DNA from: Rhizobium rosettiformans W3
Lineage (GTDB): Bacteria; Pseudomonadota; Alphaproteobacteria; Rhizobiales; Rhizobiaceae
Direction of reading: 5' to 3'
DNA length: 64,000 nucleotides
NCBI RefSeq assembly: GCF_004912135.1
Contig: NZ_STGU01000008.1
Location: 62,001-126,000 of the forward strand
The notes beneath the pieces are model-generated. The model was not told the DNA's origin. It ran no database searches and saw only the letters and a program-made list of their open reading frames with translations. Shown piece after piece: positions 1-8,224 of this stretch. The position numbers and the translations under genes are program-made. Position 1 is the first letter of the stretch. Each line of letters starts with the position of its first letter.

Positions 1-72
1 CTGATCTCCGAAACCGAAAACGCGGACAAGCTGGCCGAAGAGGCCCGCAGGCTTGCCCGCACCCTTTATTGA
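1..72 (+). CDS. C-terminal end of an unidentified protein (partial)
   Basis: Reading frame 1 is open from the window edge and stops at TGA 70-72, giving the last 23 residues (ends ARRLARTLY). The tail is charged and probably helical. It is too short to assign a family. A Shine-Dalgarno sequence for the next gene follows 7 bases after the stop, so the two genes may be co-transcribed. Confidence 0.55.
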   Translation: MISETENADKLAEEARRLARTLY

Positions 73-95
73 TCCATCCAAGGAGGTAATCGACT

Positions 96-815
96 ATGGA
101 TCCCATTCAGAACCGCTTCGGCTACGGCGCCCAGGCCCAGTCCGCAGCTCTCTTCGACGAAGGTCTGCGCAAGCATATGCTGCGCGTCTACAACTACATG
201 GGCCTCGGACTGGTCATCACCGGTATCGTTGCCTTCGTGGTCAGCCAGACGCCGGCGCTTTACGTGCCGATTTTCTCCACTCCGCTGAAGTGGGTCGTGA
301 TGCTGGCCCCGCTCGCCTTCGTGTTCTTCTTCTCGTTCCGCATCCACGCGATGTCGGCTGCCACCGCGCAGATGGCCTTCTGGGCTTTTGCTGCCGTGAT
401 GGGGCTGTCGCTGGCCTCGGTGTTCCTGGTCTTCACCGGAACGTCCATCGCCCGCACCTTCTTCATCACCGCGACGATGTTCGGCGCCATGAGCCTTTAT
501 GGTTACACGACCAAGCGTGACCTGTCGCAGTTCGGCTCGTTCCTGATGATGGGTCTGATCGGTGTGATCATCGCCTCGATCGTCAACATCTTCTTGGGCT
601 CGAGCGCCCTGCAGTTCGCGATCTCGGTCATCGGTGTCTTCGTCTTCGTCGGCCTCACCGCCTGGGATACGCAGAACATCAAGGAGCAGTATGCCGAAAA
701 CTACGACCAGGAGAGCCAGCAGAAGCTCGCCGTCTTCGGTGCGCTGTCGCTCTACCTCAACTTCGTCAACCTGTTCCAGCTGCTGCTGAGCCTGACGGGT
801 CAGCGCGAAGAATAA
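96..815 (+). CDS. Bax inhibitor-1 / YccA family integral membrane protein
   Basis: The 239-residue product has a short polar N-terminus (about 1-35) followed by about seven closely spaced hydrophobic segments. It ends in a charged tail, the usual architecture and length of the BI-1/YccA (TMBIM) family. Family members are inner-membrane proteins; some bacterial relatives (BsYetJ) are pH-sensitive calcium channels, and E. coli YccA modulates FtsH. The role here is unknown. The start is well fixed: AAGGAGGT lies 9 bases before the ATG. The upstream partial gene ends 23 bases earlier. A GC-rich hairpin terminator follows, so this is probably the last gene of its unit. Confidence 0.85.
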   Translation: MDPIQNRFGYGAQAQSAALFDEGLRKHMLRVYNYMGLGLVITGIVAFVVSQTPALYVPIFSTPLKWVVMLAPLAFVFFFSFRIHAMSAATAQMAFWAFAAVMGLSLASVFLVFTGTSIARTFFITATMFGAMSLYGYTTKRDLSQFGSFLMMGLIGVIIASIVNIFLGSSALQFAISVIGVFVFVGLTAWDTQNIKEQYAENYDQESQQKLAVFGALSLYLNFVNLFQLLLSLTGQREE

Positions 816-849
816 GAGAAAACCGCGTCGGGAGAACGCTGAAACAGGA

Positions 850-876
850 AACGCCCGGGTTCTGCCCGGGCGTTTT
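850..876. terminator. Rho-independent terminator between BI-1 gene and rhaI
   Basis: Perfect inverted repeat ACGCCCGGG (851-859) / CCCGGGCGT (865-873) with a 5-base loop, followed by TTTT on the plus strand and preceded by AA on the other. It lies between convergent genes and could serve both. Confidence 0.7.
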
Positions 877-900
877 CACGAGATGAGAATGAGATCCATC

Positions 901-2193
901 TTAGACGATCCCGCCGGAGCCGCCCTTCACCGCCGGACGCTCGGCCGCAACCCGGGCCCGGTAACCGCTCGCACGATAGGTAGCGACAGGATCGATCGCG
1001 CCACCGGCCAGCCGACGCGCCTCCGCCAGGATCGGCTCAACATCGGTGCGATAGGCCCGCTTCAGCGTTTCCGTCGCCATCAGCGCGTCATTGCCCTCCT
1101 GATAGCCTTCGAGCGCTGCACGATCCACCAGAAGCGCCTGCGCATAGGCGCGGCGAATCTCGTTGGCGCTGGAGATCAGGCTTTCGATCGGATCGGTCAC
1201 ATTGTGGCTCTGGTCAATCATATGCGCCGGATGGAAACCCTTCACACCGCGATGCTCGGCATCAACGAGTTCGTTGAAGACGAGGAAGAGGCGGTAGGGT
1301 TCGACCGAACCGGCATCCAGATCGTCGTCCCCATACTTCGAGTCGTTGAAGTGGAAACCACCGAGCTTGCCGAACTGGATAAGCCGCGCGACGATCATCT
1401 CGATATTGGTGTTCGGCGCATGATGCCCGAGGTCGACCAGGCAATGGGCCTTTTCACCCAGCGTCTGCGCGATCAGGTAGTTCGTGCCCCAGTCTTGAAC
1501 GACCGTAGAATAGAAGGCGGGTTCGTACATCTTGTGTTCGGATAACAGTCGCCAGTCGTCCGGCAGCGCCTTGTAGATGTCGCGCATCGCATCAAGGTAA
1601 CGCTCGAACTGGCGGGTGAAATTGCTTTGCCCCGGGAAGTTGGATCCGTCACCGATCCACACCGTCAGCGCCTTGGAGCCGAGGGTGCGTCCGATCTCGA
1701 TGCATTCCAGGTTATGCTCGACCGCCTGACGACGCGTCCCGGCGTCCACATGGCTGAGCGAACCGAACTTGTAGGAATGCGCCTGATCGGAACCATCCGA
1801 AAAGGTGTTCGAGTTCATCGCATCGAAGCCGAGCCCGAGTGCATCGGCCTTGGCCTTCAGCTCCTTCGGGTCGGCCTTGTCCCAGGGGATATGCAGCGAG
1901 ACTGTCGGCGTAGCGCGGGTCAATTGCTGGATGACGCCGCAGTCATCAAGCTTGTCGAAGATATGCCGCGGCTCGCCAAGTCCGGGGAAGCGAGCAAAGC
2001 GCGTGCCACCCGTGCCGACCCCCCAGGAGGGAACGGCGACGAAGAAGTCGGCGACCTTCGCGGTCACCTTGTCGATGTCGATCGAGCTGCGGGCCAGCTT
2101 TTCACCCAGCGCCTGATAGTCGCTGCGATGGGCTGCTTCGCGCTTGTCATTCTCCGCCGCGACGATTTCGGCGGCAATTCGCATCTCGGTCAT
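901..2193 (-). CDS. rhaI: L-rhamnose isomerase (Rhizobium/Pseudomonas type)
   Basis: The 430-residue product belongs to the RhaI group of L-rhamnose isomerases found in rhizobia and Pseudomonas stutzeri, which is distinct from E. coli RhaA. It converts L-rhamnose to L-rhamnulose in the cytoplasm. The TIM-barrel type sequence includes metal-site-like segments such as LLSEHKMYEP, LVDLGHHAP and GGFHFNDSKYGDDDLD. The start is ATG at 2193, with GGAGG 6 bases upstream; a longer GTG form is less likely. In R. leguminosarum rhaD and rhaI form one unit. Here they are about 270 bases apart with a small opposite-strand gene between them, so rhaI may have its own promoter. A RhaR-like half-site lies about 50 bases upstream (2243-2255). 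Confidence 0.9.
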   Translation of the reverse strand: MTEMRIAAEIVAAENDKREAAHRSDYQALGEKLARSSIDIDKVTAKVADFFVAVPSWGVGTGGTRFARFPGLGEPRHIFDKLDDCGVIQQLTRATPTVSLHIPWDKADPKELKAKADALGLGFDAMNSNTFSDGSDQAHSYKFGSLSHVDAGTRRQAVEHNLECIEIGRTLGSKALTVWIGDGSNFPGQSNFTRQFERYLDAMRDIYKALPDDWRLLSEHKMYEPAFYSTVVQDWGTNYLIAQTLGEKAHCLVDLGHHAPNTNIEMIVARLIQFGKLGGFHFNDSKYGDDDLDAGSVEPYRLFLVFNELVDAEHRGVKGFHPAHMIDQSHNVTDPIESLISSANEIRRAYAQALLVDRAALEGYQEGNDALMATETLKRAYRTDVEPILAEARRLAGGAIDPVATYRASGYRARVAAERPAVKGGSGGIV

Positions 2194-2242
2194 TCTTTCC
2201 TCCACCTCGCGCGAACGATTGTTACCGAAGCGCGTTTATCTG

Positions 2243-2255
2243 CAATCTGAAACGA
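2243..2255. promoter_or_regulatory. Possible third RhaR half-site upstream of rhaI
   Basis: CAATCTGAAACGA matches 12 of 13 bases of the core shared by the inverted-repeat arms in front of rhaD/rhaR. It lies in the same orientation relative to rhaI as the left arm does relative to rhaD. It is 50 bases upstream of rhaI and just upstream of the Pmp3-type gene on the plus strand. The match is suggestive only. Confidence 0.35.
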
Positions 2256-2269
2256 CAAACGGAGCCACT

Positions 2270-2428
2270 ATGGACGTCCTTCGCATTCTGCTTGCCATCC
2301 TCCTGCCGCCCCTGGGCGTCTTCCTCCAGGTCGGCATCGGCCTGCATTTCTGGCTGAACATCCTGCTGACCCTGTTCGGCTATATCCCCGGCATCATCCA
2401 CGCCATCTGGGTCATCATCCGCAAGTAA
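2270..2428 (+). CDS. Pmp3/YqaE-type small hydrophobic membrane protein
   Basis: The 52-residue product has two transmembrane helices. Its signature segment LAILLPPLGVFLQVGIG and the helix around WLNILLTLFGYIPGIIHAIW are typical of the Pmp3 (UPF0057) family, whose members are linked to salt and cold stress and membrane potential in yeast and plants. The ATG follows GGAG by 6 bases. Any longer reading frame upstream of this ATG overlaps rhaI and is not supported. The gene is transcribed against rhaD and away from rhaI, inside the space between the two rhamnose genes. A role in rhamnose metabolism is not expected from the family. Confidence 0.85.
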   Translation: MDVLRILLAILLPPLGVFLQVGIGLHFWLNILLTLFGYIPGIIHAIWVIIRK

Positions 2429-2466
2429 GCTGTCCGCGGCATTCGCGCCGCGAGCGCTTCGGGGGA

Positions 2467-4563
2467 TCAGCGCGTGAAGCTCTGCGCGTTGCCGGCATCG
2501 ACATTGATGATGTTGCCGGTCGATTTTGCCGAAAGGTCAGAGGCGAGGAAATAGATCGCCTCTGCAATGTCTTCCGGGAAGACATTGAGCTTCAGCATCG
2601 AGCGCTTCCGGTAGTGCTCCTCGAGATCATCGACCTCGATCTTCGACGAAGCAGCGCGCTGCTCGCGCCACTCGCCATTCCAGATCTTCGAGCCGCGCAG
2701 CACCGCATCCGGATTGACCGTGTTCACCCGGATGCCGGCATCTGCGCCTTCGAGTGCCAGGCAGCGCGCGAGATGGATCTCGGCCGCCTTGGCCGTGCAA
2801 TAGGCGGAGGCATTCGGCGAAGAGGCAAGCCCGTTCTTCGAAGCAACGAAGACGACGTTGCCGCCAAGCCCCTGCCGCCGGAACAGCCGGAAAGCCTCGC
2901 GGGACACCAGGAAATAGCCGGTTGCCAGGATGCTGATATTCTTGTCCCACGTCGCAAGCGTCGTGTCTTCGACCGGAGCCGACGAGGCGATCCCGGCATT
3001 CGAAACGAGAATGTCGACACCACCGAATTCCACACAGGCTTCGGCGAAGGAACGAATAACCGCATCCTCGCGCGTCACATCGAGCTGCATGGAGCGGACC
3101 ACATCCGCACCGTGGCGCTTCGAGAAATCGCCGACGGTCTGTTCGAGCGCCGCTGCGTCGATGTCCGCCAGCACCACGCAGGCACCTTCCGCCATCAGCC
3201 GGTCGGCGGTTGCCCGGCCAATGCCGCCGGCACCACCGGTGACGAAGGCAACGCGACCGGCCAGGCTCTTCGGCTTCGGCATGCGCTGGAGCTTCGCCTC
3301 TTCGAGCAGCCAGTATTCGATATCGAAGGCTTCCTGCTCCGGCAGACCCTGATACTCGGACACCGTCGAGGCGCCACGCATGACGTTGATCGCGTTCACA
3401 TAGAACTCACCGGCAATGCGGGCGGTTGCCTTGTCCTTGGCAAAGGACAGCATGCCCACACCCGGAACCAGGAAGATCACCGGGTTCGGATCGCGGATCG
3501 CAGGCGAATTGTCGTGCTTGCAGGTCTCGTAGTAGCGGGTGTAGTCGGCGCGATAGGCTGCGAGCGCCGTGTCCAGACCAGCAAGAACCGCATCGACATC
3601 CGGCTTTGCCGGATCGAAATCGACGATCAACGGGCGGATCTTGGTACGCAGGAAGTGGTCGGGGCAGGACGTACCGAGGCTGCCCAGCGGCTGCAGGTTC
3701 TTCGAATTGACGAATTCGAGCACGGCCTCCTGGTCGTCGAAGTGGCCGAGCTTGCGCTCCGCCTTGCCGATGCGGCCGCGGATCTCGGGCATCAGACGCG
3801 CGGCAATCGCACGGCGCTCCTCTGCCGGCAGGCTCTTTGCGACGGCACCGCCGAAGATCGTCTTGCCCTCGGTTTCCTTCGCAAACCACGCGATCGCCTT
3901 GTTGATGATCTCGAGCGTCAGCAGGTAGCAATCCTTGGCGTCGTTTGCCCAGGTGAACAGGCCATGGCTTTCGAGCACGACGCCCTTGGCGGTCGGATTG
4001 GCCTTCACGAAGGCTTCGAGGTCGAGGCCGAGCTGGAAGCCGGGACGGCGCCAGGGCAGCCAGCCGATCTCCGAGCCGAAGATCTTCTCAGTCAACTCCT
4101 TCGAATTCTTCGAGGCCGCAATCGCGATGATCGCGTCCGGATGCATGTGATCGACATGCGTGAACGGCACGAAACCATGCAGCGGCGTATCGATCGAAGC
4201 TGCACGTGGATTCAGGTTGAAGGTGCAATGCGGCAGGAAGCCGACCATGCGGTCTTCGTCATGCACGCCCTTGTAGATGCCCTTCAGCGCGTCGAGCTTC
4301 TCCTGATAGAGCGTCGCAAAGCCATCAAGCTTGATCGTCCCGACGTCGCCACCAGAGCCCTTGACCCAGAGCACCTTGACCTTCTCACCGGTCAGCGGGT
4401 CGATCTCCATCACCTTGGCAGACGTGTTGCCGCCACCGTAATTGGTGATGCGCTTGTCAGCGCCCAAGAGATTGGAGCGGTAAAGAAGCTTGCCGGGCTC
4501 ATCCAGCTTGGCCGCGTGGGCGTCATCCCAACGGTTTTCGAGAAGGCGGGTTTGGCCCGTCAT
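2467..4563 (-). CDS. rhaD: Bifunctional L-rhamnulose-1-phosphate aldolase / short-chain dehydrogenase
   Basis: The 698-residue protein joins an N-terminal class II aldolase domain (roughly 1-400, with the His-rich segment HVDHMHPDAIIAI) to a C-terminal short-chain dehydrogenase domain (from about 430, with TGGAGGIG for the dinucleotide and YCTAK as the YxxxK site). The aldolase would split rhamnulose-1-phosphate into dihydroxyacetone phosphate and L-lactaldehyde. The dehydrogenase part would oxidise the lactaldehyde. This fusion is typical of rhizobial RhaD. The start is ATG 4563 with GGGAGG 5 bases upstream; the 31 extra codons of the longest frame run into the promoter region. It is transcribed divergently from rhaR. 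Confidence 0.92.
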   Translation of the reverse strand: MTGQTRLLENRWDDAHAAKLDEPGKLLYRSNLLGADKRITNYGGGNTSAKVMEIDPLTGEKVKVLWVKGSGGDVGTIKLDGFATLYQEKLDALKGIYKGVHDEDRMVGFLPHCTFNLNPRAASIDTPLHGFVPFTHVDHMHPDAIIAIAASKNSKELTEKIFGSEIGWLPWRRPGFQLGLDLEAFVKANPTAKGVVLESHGLFTWANDAKDCYLLTLEIINKAIAWFAKETEGKTIFGGAVAKSLPAEERRAIAARLMPEIRGRIGKAERKLGHFDDQEAVLEFVNSKNLQPLGSLGTSCPDHFLRTKIRPLIVDFDPAKPDVDAVLAGLDTALAAYRADYTRYYETCKHDNSPAIRDPNPVIFLVPGVGMLSFAKDKATARIAGEFYVNAINVMRGASTVSEYQGLPEQEAFDIEYWLLEEAKLQRMPKPKSLAGRVAFVTGGAGGIGRATADRLMAEGACVVLADIDAAALEQTVGDFSKRHGADVVRSMQLDVTREDAVIRSFAEACVEFGGVDILVSNAGIASSAPVEDTTLATWDKNISILATGYFLVSREAFRLFRRQGLGGNVVFVASKNGLASSPNASAYCTAKAAEIHLARCLALEGADAGIRVNTVNPDAVLRGSKIWNGEWREQRAASSKIEVDDLEEHYRKRSMLKLNVFPEDIAEAIYFLASDLSAKSTGNIINVDAGNAQSFTR

Positions 4564-4650
4564 GACATCCTCCCTGCAATGATTTTCATGAGCGGTCAGC
4601 GACGGCTCATCTCCTTCTTGTTCGCAGGTATCGCGCAGCCTTCCGGCGAT

Positions 4651-4723
4651 TGTCAATCAGTTTCGATCATTTCTTTTCATTGTGCGCTGCAATATTATTA
4701 TTTTTGATCGTTTCTGATTGACA
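4651..4723. promoter_or_regulatory. Divergent rhaD/rhaR promoter with long inverted repeat (candidate RhaR operator)
   Basis: Left arm 4651-4669 and right arm 4705-4723 are inverted copies of a 19-bp element (TGTCAATCAGnnnCGATCA), matching at 16 of 19 positions. The 35-base spacer is AT-rich. Arm centres are about 54 bp apart, near five helical turns. Each arm contains TTGACA on the strand facing its gene, so each could provide the -35 box of one divergent promoter; for rhaR, AATAAA at 4740-4745 is a possible -10 with a 16-base spacer. DeoR-type repressors commonly bind such repeats, so RhaR is the likely ligand. Confidence 0.65.
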
Positions 4724-4764
4724 GCGTAAAAACATTACGAATAAATCACCGTCAGGAGGACCCC

Positions 4765-5577
4765 ATGCACGAACGCGAACGACATCGCATTATTCTGAGC
4801 GCGATCCAGGAAAAGCCTGTGATCACGGTGCAGGATATCGCCGAGCTGACCGAGGCTTCAGAAGCCACGATCCGCCGCGATATCGCGTCTCTTCACGTGC
4901 AGGGAAAACTGAGGCGCGTCCGTGGTGGCGCAGAAGCGGTTCACCCGCCGCAGCTCGGCAATCTCGCCGCGCGCCCCTTCCGCGTTTCCGAATCGGTCAA
5001 CATCGACAAGAAACGCGCAATTGCGCGCGCAGCCGTCGATCTCTGCGAAGAAGGCGATTCGATCATCATCAATGGTGGCACCACCACCTTCCAGATGGTG
5101 CATTTCATGTCGGCCCGCCGCCTGCAGGTCATGACAAACTCCTTCGCGATCGCCGAGCACCTGGTGAAGCATTCGAAATGCACGGTGTCGGTTCCCGGCG
5201 GCGCGATCTATCGCGACCAGAGCCTGATCCTTTCGCCCTTCGATAATGACGCGATCCGCAATTTTTACGCCCGCCGCATCTTCATCGGCGCGCAGGGCAT
5301 CAATGCACTCGGCGTGATGGAGTCCGACGCGCTCGTCATTCAGAGCGAACAGAAGCTGGTGCGCCAGGCCGAAGAGCTGATCGTCATGGTCGACTCCAGC
5401 AAGTTCGCCAAACGCTCGAGCCTGATCCTGTGCGCGCTCGACAAGGTCTCGACCATCATCACCGATGACGGAATTTCCGACGAGGCGGCCGCCATGGTCA
5501 CCGACGCCGGCGTGAAGCTCATAACCGTGAAGCCAATGGCTTCGTCGGCAAGGGAGGATACCTCGTCGGTCGCCTAG
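4765..5577 (+). CDS. rhaR: DeoR-family transcriptional regulator of the rhamnose locus
   Basis: The 270-residue protein has the DeoR layout. An N-terminal winged helix-turn-helix (about 6-57, with the segment ELTEASEATIRRDIASL) is followed by a DeoRC sugar-phosphate sensing domain containing INGGTTTFQM and FIGAQGIN. AGGAGG precedes the ATG by 5 bases. It is the first gene of the rightward operon and faces rhaD across the candidate operator. In R. leguminosarum the corresponding regulator is a negative regulator of the rhamnose genes. The ligand is probably a rhamnose pathway intermediate, which is inference. Confidence 0.9.
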   Translation: MHERERHRIILSAIQEKPVITVQDIAELTEASEATIRRDIASLHVQGKLRRVRGGAEAVHPPQLGNLAARPFRVSESVNIDKKRAIARAAVDLCEEGDSIIINGGTTTFQMVHFMSARRLQVMTNSFAIAEHLVKHSKCTVSVPGGAIYRDQSLILSPFDNDAIRNFYARRIFIGAQGINALGVMESDALVIQSEQKLVRQAEELIVMVDSSKFAKRSSLILCALDKVSTIITDDGISDEAAAMVTDAGVKLITVKPMASSAREDTSSVA

Positions 5578-5628
5578 AGGAGGCGCCGGGAGGGAGAGGG
5601 AAGCAGTTCATCAACTTGGGAGGAAAAC

Positions 5629-6624
5629 ATGAAACTGACAAAAATGTTGCTGGCCGGTGCAGCGATTGCACTTGCCACCATGGGCTCAGCCGCACAGGCC
5701 GCCGACATAAAGATCGCGCTCGTCGTGAAATCGCTCGGTATCGGCTTCTTTGAAGCTGCCAACAAGGGCGCGCAGGAAGCAGCCAAGGAACTCGGCGGCG
5801 TCGAAGTAATCTACACCGGCCCGACCTCGACCACGGCCGAAGGCCAGATCGAAGTCATCAACTCGCTGATCGCTCAGGGCGTCGATGCCATCGCAATCTC
5901 GGCAAACGATCCGGATGCAGTCGTCCCGGCTCTCAAGAAGGCCATGGACCGCGGCATCAAGGTCATCTCGTGGGATTCCGGCGTAGCGCCCGAAGGCCGC
6001 ATCATGCACCTCAACCCGTCGTCCAACGCGCTGATCGGCAAGATGTGCCTGCAGCTCGCCGCAAACCACCTGCCGGATGGCAAGGGTGACTTCGCCATCC
6101 TGTCCGCCACCACCACCTCGACCAACCAGAACATCTGGATCGAGGAAATGAAGGCACAGCTGAAGGATTTCCCCGGCCTGAACCTGGTAACCACCGTTTA
6201 TGGTGACGACCTGGCCGACAAGAGCTACCGCGAAGCCAATGGTCTCCTGACCTCGCAGCCGAACGTCAAGGTCATCGTTGCCCCGACCACCGTCGGCGTT
6301 CTGGCCGCCTCGCAGGCCGTCAAGGATGCCGGCAAGATCGGCGACGTCTATGTCACCGGCCTCGGCCTTCCCTCGGAAATGGCCGGCGCCATCCAGTCGG
6401 GTGCCACGAAGGAATTTGCCATCTGGAACCCGATCGACCTCGGCTACTCCGCAACCCAGATCGCCTATCGCATCGTAAAGGGCGAGACGGACGCGGCCCC
6501 GGGTTCGGAAATCGAAGCCGGCCGCATGGGCAAGATCAAGGTCGGCGACAACGGCGAAGCCGCCATGGCTGACCCCTTCGTCTACGACGCCTCGAACATC
6601 GAGGAATTTTCCAAGATCTTCTGA
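5629..6624 (+). CDS. rhaS: Rhamnose ABC transporter periplasmic binding protein
   Basis: The 331-residue protein carries a Sec signal peptide (basic MKLTK start, hydrophobic stretch, cleavage likely after AQA near residue 24). It is a class I periplasmic sugar-binding protein of the RbsB/LsrB type, as shown by segments like VVKSLGIGFFEAANKGAQEA and ISANDPDAVVPALKKAMDRG. It would deliver L-rhamnose to RhaPQT. GGGAGG is 5 bases before the ATG. It lies 51 bases after rhaR and is followed by a strong hairpin before rhaT, an arrangement often seen where a binding protein is made in excess over the membrane parts. Confidence 0.92.
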   Translation: MKLTKMLLAGAAIALATMGSAAQAADIKIALVVKSLGIGFFEAANKGAQEAAKELGGVEVIYTGPTSTTAEGQIEVINSLIAQGVDAIAISANDPDAVVPALKKAMDRGIKVISWDSGVAPEGRIMHLNPSSNALIGKMCLQLAANHLPDGKGDFAILSATTTSTNQNIWIEEMKAQLKDFPGLNLVTTVYGDDLADKSYREANGLLTSQPNVKVIVAPTTVGVLAASQAVKDAGKIGDVYVTGLGLPSEMAGAIQSGATKEFAIWNPIDLGYSATQIAYRIVKGETDAAPGSEIEAGRMGKIKVGDNGEAAMADPFVYDASNIEEFSKIF

Positions 6625-6639
6625 TCTCGGCGGACCAGC

Positions 6640-6665
6640 CCCGGCGGCCAAAGCCGCCGGGATTT
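6640..6665 (+). terminator. Hairpin between rhaS and rhaT (partial terminator or mRNA stabiliser)
   Basis: Perfect 9-bp stem CCCGGCGGC / GCCGCCGGG (6640-6648 and 6653-6661) with a CAAA loop, followed by ATTTT. It lies inside the operon, so it probably reduces read-through or protects the 3' end of rhaS mRNA. Confidence 0.6.
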
Positions 6666-6685
6666 TCCTTCAGTCGGTAAGTGAA

Positions 6686-8221
6686 ATGATGACCGTTCAA
6701 TCTGCCAAGCTCGCGGCGGGCGCGATCCCGGCTGGCGAGCCCATTCTCGAAATGCGGGGCATTTCCCAGATCTTCCCGGGCGTTAAAGCTCTGGATCAGG
6801 TAAACATTGCCCTTTATCCGGGCAAGGTCACCGCGCTGATCGGCGAGAACGGCGCCGGCAAGTCGACGCTGGTCAAGATCCTGACCGGCATCTATCGCCC
6901 GAACGAAGGCGAGATCCTGATCGACGGCCAGTCCACCAGCTTCGCCAACGCCCAGGACGCCATCGATGCAGGCGTCACGGCCATCCACCAGGAAACGGTG
7001 CTGTTCGACGAATTGACCGTCGGCGAAAACATCTTCCTCGGCCACGCCCCCCGAACCCGCTTCGGCCTGATCGACTGGCGCACCATCAACGAGCGGTCCC
7101 GGCAGCTGATGAAAGCGCTGGAAAGCGACATCGACCCGACCACCAAGCTCAAGGACTTCTCGATCGCCCAGCGCCATCTGGTCGCGATCGCCCGTGCACT
7201 CTCCGTCGATGCCCGTATCGTGATCATGGACGAACCGACGGCCGCCTTGTCGCGCAAGGAGATCGACGATCTCTTCCGCATCGTCGAAGGTCTGAAGCGC
7301 CAGGGCAAGGCCATCCTTTTCATCAGCCACAAGTTCGACGAACTCTACGAGATCGCCGACAACTATGCCGTCTTTCGCGATGGTCGCATGGTCGGCTCCG
7401 GCGTTCTCAAGGACACGCCCCAGGACGAAATCGTCCGTATGATGGTCGGACGCGACGTGCACGATGTCTTCCCGAAGACCGCGGCCGTCATCGGTGCACC
7501 GGTCCTCAGTGTCGTGGGCTACAGCCACGAAACCGAATTCCGCGATATCAGCTTCACGCTCCGCAAGGGCGAGATCCTCGGCGTATACGGCCTGATCGGT
7601 GCCGGCCGCTCAGAGCTCTGCCAGTCGATCTTCGGCATTAACAGGCCGAAATCCGGCAGGCTGGAACTCGAAGGTCGCGAGATCGCCATTCGCAACACCT
7701 CCGATGCGATCACAGCCGGCATCGTCTATGTGCCCGAGGAACGTGGTCGCCATGGTCTGGCGCTGGAACTGCCGATCTACCAGAACATGTCGCTGCCCTC
7801 GCTGATCCGCACCTCGGTGGCAGGCTTCCTGAAGGCGACCAACGAGCTGAAGCTCGCCCGTCGCTTTGCCGAACGGCTCGACCTGCGCGCGGCGGCCCTC
7901 TCCGTGCCGGTCGGCACGCTCTCAGGCGGCAACCAGCAGAAGGTCGTGATCGGCAAGTGGCTCGCCACATCGCCCAAGGTCATCATTCTCGACGAACCGA
8001 CCAAGGGCATCGACATCGGCTCCAAGGCCGCCGTCCACGCCTTCATCTCGGAACTAGCAAGCGAAGGCCTTTCGATCATCATGATCTCGTCTGAACTGCC
8101 CGAGATCCTCGGCATGTCGGATCGCGTCATGGTTATGCGCGAGGGCCTGCAGGCCGGCATTTTCGAGCGCGAAGGCCTGACCGCAGAGACGCTGGTGCGC
8201 GCCGCCACCGGCAATGCGTGA
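6686..8221 (+). CDS. rhaT: Rhamnose ABC transporter ATPase with two nucleotide-binding domains
   Basis: The 511-residue protein is a tandem ABC ATPase of the RbsA/MglA class. Domain 1 has a full Walker A (GENGAGKST) and Walker B (VIMDEPTA), but its signature region reads SIAQRHLVAIARAL. Domain 2 has a degenerate Walker A (GLIGAGRSE) with an intact LSGGNQQKV signature and Walker B (VIILDEPTKGID). That asymmetry is normal for this class. It powers import through RhaP and RhaQ. Two adjacent ATGs (6686, 6689) are possible starts and no strong Shine-Dalgarno is visible. This RhaT is the rhizobial ABC component, not the E. coli rhamnose-proton symporter of the same name. Confidence 0.92.
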   Translation: MMTVQSAKLAAGAIPAGEPILEMRGISQIFPGVKALDQVNIALYPGKVTALIGENGAGKSTLVKILTGIYRPNEGEILIDGQSTSFANAQDAIDAGVTAIHQETVLFDELTVGENIFLGHAPRTRFGLIDWRTINERSRQLMKALESDIDPTTKLKDFSIAQRHLVAIARALSVDARIVIMDEPTAALSRKEIDDLFRIVEGLKRQGKAILFISHKFDELYEIADNYAVFRDGRMVGSGVLKDTPQDEIVRMMVGRDVHDVFPKTAAVIGAPVLSVVGYSHETEFRDISFTLRKGEILGVYGLIGAGRSELCQSIFGINRPKSGRLELEGREIAIRNTSDAITAGIVYVPEERGRHGLALELPIYQNMSLPSLIRTSVAGFLKATNELKLARRFAERLDLRAAALSVPVGTLSGGNQQKVVIGKWLATSPKVIILDEPTKGIDIGSKAAVHAFISELASEGLSIIMISSELPEILGMSDRVMVMREGLQAGIFEREGLTAETLVRAATGNA

Positions 8222-8224
8222 GGA

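Noticed and set aside
2614-4707. 697-codon open frame on the plus strand opposite rhaD
   Set aside because: It is antisense to a clear RhaD protein, has no family features, and reflects codon bias in GC-rich DNA.
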